NCBI GenBank assembly: GCA_964493785.1
Contig: CAZBPM010000018.1
Coordinates: 37,249 to 101,248, forward strand
Direction: 5' to 3'
DNA from: Hyphomicrobium_A sp964493785
Lineage (GTDB): Bacteria > Pseudomonadota > Alphaproteobacteria > Rhizobiales > Hyphomicrobiaceae
Length of the DNA stretch: 64,000 bases
The notes under the pieces were generated by a model. It saw only the letters and a list, made by a program, of their open reading frames with translations, was not told the DNA's origin and made no database searches. This document shows, piece by piece, positions 58,556-64,000 of the stretch (position 1 is the stretch's first letter; each line of letters starts with the position of its first letter). The position numbers and the translations under genes are program-made.

Positions 58556-60046
58556 ATGCAGAACTGGATCAGATGGATGGCAGCAAGGCGGATCGGGAGT
58601 TCCTCGGGGCGGGCGGTACTGCTCGGGATGCTGACATTGCTGGTCGCTGCGGCGTTGCCGATCTCGCCGGCCTCAGCACAGCGGCCCGACGACAGTTACA
58701 AGGGCCCCTCGGGCGGCGGCCTCGATTCGCAGCTGCGCCAGTTCGAGGCTCCTCCTCCAGCGCCCGGCGGTGGCGGCGGCGGTGGTGGGTTGTCGGGCGG
58801 CACCGGAGGCGGCCTGCAGGGTCGCCAGACGCAGGGCACGATTGCGCCGATACCGATTGCAATTCCCTTTTTCCTCGGTCCGGACCCGAAGCTTGCCGCG
58901 GACATCGCTGAAGTGGTCACGGCCGACCTGGGCAACTCGGGACTGTTCGAGCCGTTGGATCGAGCGTCGTTCCTGGAACAGGTGCGCGACGTCAACGCTG
59001 CCCCGCGGTTCCCGGACTGGCGCTCCATCCGGGCGGATGCACTCGTCGTAGGCACCGTAGAGCGCGGTGCCGATGGCCGGATCGTCGCGCAGTTCCGGCT
59101 CTGGGACGTGACGACCGGGCGGCAGCTGGCGGGCCAGCGCTTTGCGACCAGCGCGCAGAACTGGCGGCGCGTCGGCCATATCATCGCTGATCAGGTCTAT
59201 AAGCAACTCACCGGCGAGTCGGGCTACTTCGACACCCGGGTCGTATTCATCGATGAGACTGGCCCGAAGGAGCGGCGCATCAAGCGGCTCGCGATCATGG
59301 ACCAGGACGGATTCAACGTTCGGCTCCTGAGCAAGGGGCAGGAACTGGTGCTGACGCCCAGGTTCTCGCCAACCAACCAGGAGATCACCTTCATGTCGTA
59401 TGCGGGTGACCAGCCGCGCGTGTTCCTGATGAACCTGGAGACGGGACAACGGCAGATCGTCGGCGATTTCCCGGGCATGACGTTCGCGCCACGGTTCTCG
59501 CCGGATGGACAGAGGGTGATCCTCAGCCTTCAGGATGGCGGAAACTCAGCCATCTACGAGATGGATCTCAGAACGCGGCAGCGGCGACAATTGACGCCTG
59601 GAACGTCCATCGACACGAGTCCCAGCTATGCGCCGGATGGGCGGCAGGTCGTGTTCGAGTCGGACCGGGACCGCTCGCAGCAGATCTACGTGATGAACTC
59701 CGACGGCTCAGGGGCACATCGGATCAGCCAGGGGCAGGGGTCCTATTCGACCCCCGTATGGTCGCCGCGTGGGGACTACATCGCGTTTACGAAGCAACTC
59801 GGCGGGCGGTTCCTGATCGGTGTGATGAGGCCGGACGGTACTGGAGAGCGCGTGCTGACCGAGGGCTATCATAACGAGGGCCCGACCTGGGCGCCCAACG
59901 GCCGGGTGCTGATGTTCTTCCGCGAATCACAGGGAGCCACCGGCGGGTCGCGAATCTTCTCGATCGATTTGACCGGTTACAACGAGCGTCAGGTGCGCAC
60001 GCCGTCGTTCGCGTCCGACCCGGCGTGGTCGCCGCTCCTGAATTGA
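58556..60046 (+). CDS. tolB: TolB beta-propeller with an unusual glycine-rich N-terminal linker
   Basis: A 496-residue periplasmic protein. Signal peptide AVLLGMLTLLVAAALPISPASA ends near residue 41. Residues 43-92 form an unusual linker with PPPAPGGGGGGGG and GGTGGGLQG, before the conserved N domain (PIPIAIPFFLGPDPKLAADI, GLFEPLDRASFLEQV). Six-bladed propeller repeats follow (FSPTNQEITFMSY, FSPDGQRVILSLQDGG, YAPDGRQVVFESDRD, WSPRGDYIAFTKQ, WAPNGRVLMFFRES). The start at 58556 is preferred; 58520 is an alternative. TolB shuttles between TolA and Pal. Confidence 0.95.
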   Translation: MQNWIRWMAARRIGSSSGRAVLLGMLTLLVAAALPISPASAQRPDDSYKGPSGGGLDSQLRQFEAPPPAPGGGGGGGGLSGGTGGGLQGRQTQGTIAPIPIAIPFFLGPDPKLAADIAEVVTADLGNSGLFEPLDRASFLEQVRDVNAAPRFPDWRSIRADALVVGTVERGADGRIVAQFRLWDVTTGRQLAGQRFATSAQNWRRVGHIIADQVYKQLTGESGYFDTRVVFIDETGPKERRIKRLAIMDQDGFNVRLLSKGQELVLTPRFSPTNQEITFMSYAGDQPRVFLMNLETGQRQIVGDFPGMTFAPRFSPDGQRVILSLQDGGNSAIYEMDLRTRQRRQLTPGTSIDTSPSYAPDGRQVVFESDRDRSQQIYVMNSDGSGAHRISQGQGSYSTPVWSPRGDYIAFTKQLGGRFLIGVMRPDGTGERVLTEGYHNEGPTWAPNGRVLMFFRESQGATGGSRIFSIDLTGYNERQVRTPSFASDPAWSPLLN

Positions 60047-60319
60047 AACACCGTTTAACGTGAAATTAACCAATGCCCGGCATGAATCGTTGTCAGACGC
60101 CTCGATGCCGGAGGGGCGAGTTTACCGCGTAAATTCGGGCTTTTCCGGCGAGGACTATCGGGCTTAGGCGTGCGTTGAGGGTACCGGCGAACGGAGTTGC
60201 ATTTTCGCACCTACCGGCTTGGAAAACTGAGGGATAAACGCCTCTGTTCTTGATCAAGACGTGCCGCACAAGTACCCCAATACATGGCTAGTGCCGATAA
60301 AGCATCAGGAGATAAGACC
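60047..60319. other. Leader region of the small lipoprotein array
   Basis: A 273-base interval after tolB. Besides the CtrA-type box just after the tolB stop, no gene is visible; the promoter of the array must lie here or further upstream. Confidence 0.6.
60055..60069. promoter_or_regulatory. CtrA-type box
   Basis: TTAA-CGTGAAA-TTAAC: two TTAA half-sites exactly 7 bases apart, the consensus full site of the alphaproteobacterial cell-cycle regulator CtrA. It begins 9 bases after the tolB stop and 251 bases before the first small lipoprotein gene. Binding is inferred from the consensus only. Confidence 0.45.
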
Positions 60320-60454
60320 ATGCAGGGTTTGAAGGGGCTGATCGTTTTGTCAGCAGTGGTTGCGGCCGTTGCTCTGGGCGCGTGCCGTCGTGAGGAACCC
60401 GCTCCGCTGAAGCTGGGCGCTGATCTACCTGTCGCTTCGCAGCCCGCTCGCTAA
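60320..60454 (+). CDS. Small tandem lipoprotein 1 (44 aa)
   Basis: A very short gene with strong signals. AGGAGA lies 9 bases upstream of the ATG. The product starts MQGLKGLIVLSAVVAAVALG and then has the lipobox LGAC; the mature lipopeptide is CRREEPAPLKLGADLPV then ASQPAR. Signal peptidase II cleavage before the Cys would leave a 23-residue lipid-anchored peptide that is basic at first, acidic next and Pro-rich after. Arg at +2 favours the outer membrane by the Asp-rule of enterobacteria. First of three tandem paralogs between tolB and pal. No known family recognised. Confidence 0.85.
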   Translation: MQGLKGLIVLSAVVAAVALGACRREEPAPLKLGADLPVASQPAR

Positions 60455-60494
60455 GAGCCGGCGGCAAGGCCAGGACAACATAGGAGAAAATGCT

Positions 60495-60614
60495 ATGAAG
60501 AGTGCAATCGTACTCGCCGTCGTCGTCGCTGCTGTTGCTCTGGGCGCTTGCCGTCGTGAAGAGCCTGCTCCGCTGAAGCTCGGCGCTGACATGATCACCG
60601 AAGTTGCTCGCTAA
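60495..60614 (+). CDS. Small tandem lipoprotein 2 (39 aa)
   Basis: Second copy, 40 bases after the first, with AGGAGA 8-9 bases before the ATG. MKSAIVLAVVVAAVALG leads to the same LGAC lipobox and CRREEPAPLKLGAD, but the tail differs: MITEVAR instead of the LPVAxQPAR of copies 1 and 3. The conserved block GCCGTCGTGAAGAGCCTGCT is shared base for base with copy 3. The short intergenic gaps suggest one transcript. Confidence 0.85.
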   Translation: MKSAIVLAVVVAAVALGACRREEPAPLKLGADMITEVAR

Positions 60615-60659
60615 GCATTTCGCTTAGTCGAGGGGGACAACCTTTTAGGAGATATCACT

Positions 60660-60785
60660 ATGAAGGGGGCTATCCTGATTGCGGCTGTTGCCGCTGCTGT
60701 TGCTCTCGGCGCTTGCCGTCGTGAAGAGCCTGCTCCGCTGAAGCTTGGCGCCGACCTCCCGGTCGCTGCCCAGCCGGCACGCTAA
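60660..60785 (+). CDS. Small tandem lipoprotein 3 (41 aa)
   Basis: Third copy, 45 bases after the second, with AGGAGA 8-9 bases before the ATG. MKGAILIAAVAAAVALG precedes the LGAC lipobox, followed by CRREEPAPLKLGADLPV and AAQPAR. It matches copy 1 in the tail and copy 2 in nucleotide detail of the conserved block, indicating tandem duplication with exchange. A hairpin terminator follows about 50 bases downstream. Confidence 0.85.
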   Translation: MKGAILIAAVAAAVALGACRREEPAPLKLGADLPVAAQPAR

Positions 60786-61717
60786 ACAGCTAGGGTTATC
60801 GTCTCCTCGGCTTCGGTTGAGGAGTGCGAATTTGCAGGGTCGAGATCTACGCTTTCGGGCGTGGTCTCGGCCCTGACGCTTTTCTGGGCTTCGTCGTCTG
60901 CCACTCACGTCGCGATGGTGGTCCGCTGCGGCTGGATCGTATGGACAGCCAACCGCGGGCCTTAGGCTCGGGCTGAGGCTGGCTATCGAGGCTGGCTCAA
61001 GGGCAGCAACAAGGCCGCCGATCAGGGCGCCTAGGCGGCCGGCCTGGGGCGAGAATCAGCTCCTAGAATCACCTTCGCGATGAGCGATCCGAGCACGCGT
61101 TCGGACGCGGACGGCCTCTGAGCCATGGGATCGGCCATACTTCCGCGCGCTCGGAGTGGTGGTGGCAGAGCCTGCTGACCGTTCGCGCTGCGAGAATCGC
61201 GCGGAGTTGGTTGCGGCGAGACACCCTCCGGCAGACCCATTGGTGGGCGGGCCTCTGTCGTGTGAGCCATTGCGCTTGCACTCTGGCAGTTGGGCACAGC
61301 CGGCCGGCAGAACGCTGCTGCCGGCGCGTGTCGCCGCCGAACGCGCGAGTCGGTACGCCAGGCGAGGCGCTGCGGTTTGGTGAGTCGGTCAAGCGAAGTG
61401 GATTCGAATCACGAGCGGCAGTTGCAGTCGTCTCGGCTCGTTCGGGGTGATCGATCTTCGGCGGCAATCGGGAGTGTGGCGCCGCGCTTCGCGAACAGAG
61501 GCGTAGAAGCCACACCGGGTCCATTGGTCGCTGAGCCTACGGTCTTTGCACGGGTTAATGCTTGCCCATCGGTGCTTTCGATCGACGAATCGAACGAAGG
61601 TGCCCGCTTAAGTGAGTGGCCGGCCACATTTTCGTACGAGCCGTCCGGTAACTCATCGTCGTTCTGGAACAGTCGCCCGCTTGCCAAGTTGAGTGGAGGG
61701 GGACGAAAGGGATTTTC
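60786..61717. other. About 0.9 kb without a convincing gene between the lipoprotein array and pal
   Basis: Apart from the terminator at 60837-60883, nothing is recognised. Frames on both strands translate to Arg/Pro/Ser-rich low-quality sequence; the best is a minus-strand frame ending near 61031 (RVLGSLIAKVILGAD), which has no ribosome-binding site. A GATTCGAATC at 61398-61407 looks like a tRNA T-loop but no cloverleaf surrounds it. Two direct GAGGCTGGCT repeats lie near 60976 and 60990. Possibly a degraded gene, or the home of an untranslated RNA. Confidence 0.5.
60837..60883 (+). terminator. Terminator of the small lipoprotein array
   Basis: GGGTCGAGATCTACGC (60837-60852) pairs with GCGTGGTCTCGGCCC (60859-60873), with one bulge and two G-T pairs, then TTTT at 60880. 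A shorter hairpin CTCCTC/GAGGAG (60803-60824) precedes it. Confidence 0.7.
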
Positions 61718-62227
61718 ATGGCCTCGACATCCTGGTTCACCCGCGCGACGCGCCTTCTTGCGGTTCTGCTCGTGGGTGCCGTGGTCGCCGCTTGCGCCAA
61801 CAACGAGAACCAGCCGAATTCATCGCTCACGGGACGCGATGGGTCCGTTACGCCTGGCACGCATCGCGACTTCGCAGTCAACGTCGGTGACATCGTCTAC
61901 TTCACGACCGACAGCTCCGACCTGACACCCGAAGCGACGACGATCCTGCAGAAGCAGTCGCAGTGGCTGCAGCAGTATCCGCAGTACACGATCACGATCG
62001 AAGGTCACGCCGACGAGCGTGGTACGCGCGAGTACAACATCGCGCTCGGTGCCCGCCGTGCCACGACGGTCAGGAACTTCCTGGCGCAGAATGGAATCAA
62101 CGGTTCGCGTGTTCGAACGATTTCGTACGGCAAGGAGCGGCCGGTCGCGGTTTGCAACGACATCTCGTGCTGGTCGCAGAATCGCCGCGCGCAGACGGTG
62201 CTCAATTCGCGCACTGCCGGGAACTGA
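61718..62227 (+). CDS. pal: Peptidoglycan-associated lipoprotein Pal
   Basis: A 169-residue outer-membrane lipoprotein. The signal (RLLAVLLVGAVVAAC) ends in a VAAC lipobox. The OmpA-like domain shows NVGDIVYFTTDSSDLTPEAT, YTITIEGHADERGTREYNIA, LGARRATTVRNFLAQNGI and SYGKERPVA with SQNRRAQTVL, all the peptidoglycan-binding residues of Pal. GGAGGGGGA precedes the ATG. It binds peptidoglycan and TolB and tethers the outer membrane at constriction. Confidence 0.96.
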   Translation: MASTSWFTRATRLLAVLLVGAVVAACANNENQPNSSLTGRDGSVTPGTHRDFAVNVGDIVYFTTDSSDLTPEATTILQKQSQWLQQYPQYTITIEGHADERGTREYNIALGARRATTVRNFLAQNGINGSRVRTISYGKERPVAVCNDISCWSQNRRAQTVLNSRTAGN

Positions 62228-62260
62228 AGCCGGCTAACGCCTCGGCCCTGCTAGAGACCA

Positions 62261-62291
62261 ATCCCGCCGACGTTCGGCGGGATTTTTGTTT
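62261..62291 (+). terminator. Terminator of pal
   Basis: Perfect 10-bp stem ATCCCGCCGA (62261-62270) with TCGGCGGGAT (62274-62283), then TTTTGTTTT. Confidence 0.92.
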
Positions 62292-62440
62292 TGGCCCGCG
62301 GTTTCAAATGGTTGGCCCCAGTTGTGGCTTGCGGGCCGCAGCTCCACACCTCCCTGCGCTTCAGCGCGACAAAGCAAAGATTCGCCGCAAAGCCTGAGCA
62401 ATGATCGCTGCGATTTCAGCGGTTTGCTTGCGAGGATCTC

Positions 62441-63394
62441 ATGGGGTGGCCTCAGGGTGGATCGGGCGGCGTTCTCCGGTGTTGCGCGCTTGTCGCAGCA
62501 GCACTTGCCCTGGTTACTTGCGTTGATTCATCGGCAGGCAAGGCCTGGGCGGATCCTCCGTCCCCGCCTAGCGCGTCGCCGTTCTACGGCCCGGATCAGA
62601 GAGCCGAAGAGCTCTACCTCGACGGCGTCGAGAAGCTTGCGGCGGGACATGCGGACTTCGCGCGTCAGACGTTCGAATCGGTGATCTCTCGCTATCCGGC
62701 GACCGAGGCAGCGGAGTACGCGAGGCGGGACCTCGCATTGCTGAAGGCTGATGGTGGCGCGGGTGCCGGGGAATCCAGCGATTCGTTTGGATCCGTGGCC
62801 GTGACTGGCGCTCTGCCGTCCTTCAGCAGCGAGCCGGAAGCAGCGGCTCAGCCGGGACGCCCGCCGTTGCCGTCATGGGACGGCGAGTTGCGCAGGAATG
62901 CCTCGATCCAATCAAAACTTCGCATCGAGGCGGGAGACCGGGTCTTTTTCTCCTCGGGAAGCGCCGAGCTGGGCAGCCGCGCGCGCGCTGCCATCAATGC
63001 ACAGGCGCAGTGGTTGAAGCGCTGGAACGTGCTCGAGGCGGCCATCGAGGGGCACTCTGATGAGCCGGGCAGCGAGCAGGAGAATGTCGAGCTGTCGCAG
63101 CTGCGCGCCGAGGCTGTGCGTGAGCGCCTAATTGCGGAGGGTGTCGAGCCGAATCGGATCGCGGTAGTGCCGCTCGGGCGCTCGGTCCGCGTGGCGACCT
63201 GCTCGGATACCGATTGCCGGGCGCAGAATCGCCGGGCCGTGACACTGGTATTTGCCACCGGGACGCGCGAGCGGCTTGGGCTGGTCGGGGCAACGCCGCT
63301 GCCGACGGCGTTTGCGCCAGCGGCATCCGGTTCAACGGTTGCAGGCAGTCCTGCCACGGCGGCCGTGAGCCAAGCGGTGGGCGTGACGCGTTGA
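62441..63394 (+). CDS. Second OmpA/Pal-like protein with a CpoB-like TPR segment
   Basis: A 317-residue exported protein. The signal segment RCCALVAAALALVTCVDSS is ambiguous: LVTC is a poor lipobox, so cleavage at AWA-D is as likely. Residues 50-100 (AEELYLDGVEKLAAGHADFA, QTFESVISRYPATEAAEYAR) are a TPR-like unit as in CpoB. Residues 165-275 are an OmpA-like domain (RVFFSSGSAELGSRARAAI, LEAAIEGHSDEPGSEQEN, VRVATCSDTDCRAQNRRAVTL). It ends in a Pro/Ala/Thr tail. It looks like a Pal paralog merged with a CpoB-like motif. Confidence 0.85.
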   Translation: MGWPQGGSGGVLRCCALVAAALALVTCVDSSAGKAWADPPSPPSASPFYGPDQRAEELYLDGVEKLAAGHADFARQTFESVISRYPATEAAEYARRDLALLKADGGAGAGESSDSFGSVAVTGALPSFSSEPEAAAQPGRPPLPSWDGELRRNASIQSKLRIEAGDRVFFSSGSAELGSRARAAINAQAQWLKRWNVLEAAIEGHSDEPGSEQENVELSQLRAEAVRERLIAEGVEPNRIAVVPLGRSVRVATCSDTDCRAQNRRAVTLVFATGTRERLGLVGATPLPTAFAPAASGSTVAGSPATAAVSQAVGVTR

Positions 63395-63418
63395 CAACCT
63401 CGGCTGCAAGTGATGCCT

Positions 63419-63453
63419 AGGGCGAGGGTTTTTGCGGTGCCGTTCCTCGCCCT
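63419..63453 (+). terminator. Hairpin after the OmpA-like gene
   Basis: AGGGCGAGG (63419-63427) pairs with CCTCGCCCT (63445-63453) around a 17-base loop. No T-run, so it is a weak terminator or a processing site. Confidence 0.45.
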
Positions 63454-63554
63454 TAATGAAGCGGGCTCCGCATCCTGACCGCACGCCTGTTCCCCCGGGC
63501 AGGCGTCCGGTTTCCCTGAAATCGTATTTCTGGAACCCGAGATAGTCAGTGCCA

Positions 63555-64000
63555 ATGCTCCGTCCCCTCGCTTCGATGATCTTTAGTGGAATGGCAATCG
63601 CGGGACTGACCGCGCACGCCTTCGCCACGGATCAACAGCTCATGGCCCAGGCTGCTCCTGCTCAGCAGGCGCAGCCAAAGGCCAAAACGCCCGCTGCCAC
63701 GGGCGGTGACACATCAGCACTGCAACAGCGCGTCGACCAGCTCGAGGAGCAGCTCGTCGACATGCAGGTGGTGATCGGAACGCTGGAATCGCTGGCTCGC
63801 GGCGGTGGCGGCTCGGCTCCGGCCGGCGATGGAGCAGGCTTCAGCGGCGGTGCCGAGGGTGTGCGCATCGACGGGCTCGAGACGCAGCTTCGAGCGTTGG
63901 CCGCGCAGGTCCAGCAGTTGACTGAGCAGGTTCGAGCGCTGGGCGGCCAGCCGCGGCGGTCCGACGTGGCACCCGCGCAGGCGGGGTCAGATGCACCGCC
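63555..64000 (+). CDS. cpoB: Cell division coordinator CpoB/YbgF, N-terminal part (cut by window end)
   Basis: At least 148 codons, open to the window edge. ATG at 63555 with a signal peptide (MIFSGMAIAGLTAHAFA) and a Gln/Ala/Pro-rich stretch. A coiled coil follows (QQRVDQLEEQLVDMQVVIGT), then a Gly-rich spacer and a second coiled coil (LETQLRALAAQVQQLTEQVR), which resemble the YbgF trimerisation region. The TPR domain that couples peptidoglycan synthesis to Tol-Pal constriction would lie beyond the window. Its place after pal supports the call. Confidence 0.85.
   Translation, partial: MLRPLASMIFSGMAIAGLTAHAFATDQQLMAQAAPAQQAQPKAKTPAATGGDTSALQQRVDQLEEQLVDMQVVIGTLESLARGGGGSAPAGDGAGFSGGAEGVRIDGLETQLRALAAQVQQLTEQVRALGGQPRRSDVAPAQAGSDAP

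Noticed and set aside
60320..60785. Entericidin-type toxin/antidote pair as an explanation for the small lipoproteins
   Set aside because: There are three copies with nearly equal mature peptides, and the entericidin core motif is missing.
61031..61297. Minus-strand frame of 88 codons in the gap before pal
   Set aside because: No ribosome-binding site, mixed third-base composition and a Pro/Arg-rich product; kept only as a weak possibility.
61390..61420. GATTCGAATC resembling a tRNA T-loop
   Set aside because: No matching acceptor, D or anticodon stems could be drawn around it, and no CCA-like end follows.
1..64000. CRISPR arrays, prophage, insertion sequences, rRNA operons
   Set aside because: No spaced repeat arrays, transposase or integrase motifs, tail or capsid genes, or rRNA-like stretches were seen.

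Overview
The window looks like the chromosome of a GC-rich alphaproteobacterium of the order Hyphomicrobiales (Rhizobiales), possibly Hyphomicrobiaceae. The evidence is gene order: HDAC-like/xseB/dxs/tlyA, zapA-6S RNA-ygfA, yebC/ruvCAB/ybgC/tolQRAB-pal-cpoB, and nadABC with a COG4111-type NAD regulator. Order-typical families such as DUF992, TIGR02301 and TorF-type porins point the same way. Nearly all of it is core chromosome. I see no phage, insertion sequence, CRISPR array, rRNA or tRNA. One run of ten Ns at 41919-41928 breaks yebC and marks an assembly gap.

Layout. 1-3180: three tandem TorF-type outer-membrane proteins, each with its own terminator. 3.6-7.3 kb: two unrecognised proteins, an exported RNase T2 and an M20 dipeptidase. 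7.7-10.4 kb: pyruvate phosphate dikinase. 10.7-15.7 kb: nadA-nadB-nadC (de novo NAD synthesis) with the regulator nadQ just upstream and two matching palindromes in front of nadA. 15.8-17.9 kb: ygfZ-tag-HD hydrolase, joined by overlapping stop/start codons. 18-28 kb: dihydroorotase, L,D-transpeptidase, LysE exporter, NUDIX/TIGR02301 pair, SRAP protein, a Clp_N/coiled-coil protein, an FAD oxidase and Sua5/TsaC. 28-38 kb: HDAC-like protein, xseB, dxs, exported Mn-type superoxide dismutase, tlyA, an RNA m5U methyltransferase, with repeat hairpins between convergent genes. 38-42.5 kb: gap, coiled-coil protein, zapA, 6S RNA, ygfA, ymdB-like gene, yebC. 43-52 kb: ruvC, ruvA, ruvB and ybgC with several envelope or secreted proteins between them. 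52.5-55 kb: HU protein, a repeat Cys-rich exported protein, an AT-richer gene-poor stretch, and an exported HECGH protein. 55-64 kb: carbonic anhydrase and the Tol-Pal system.

The most interesting locus is inside Tol-Pal. Between tolB and pal lie three tandem tiny genes (44, 39 and 41 codons) that are easily missed by gene callers. Each encodes a lipoprotein with the lipobox LGAC followed by an almost invariant RREEPAPLKLGAD mature peptide, and each has its own strong AGGAGA ribosome-binding site. A perfect CtrA-type TTAA-N7-TTAA box follows the tolB stop upstream of them, and a hairpin terminator plus about 900 bp of apparently gene-free DNA separates them from pal. Pal is followed by a second OmpA-domain protein carrying a CpoB-like TPR segment, and then by cpoB itself, cut by the window edge. 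Together this is an elaborated Tol-Pal envelope-constriction module whose small lipoprotein family I do not recognise.
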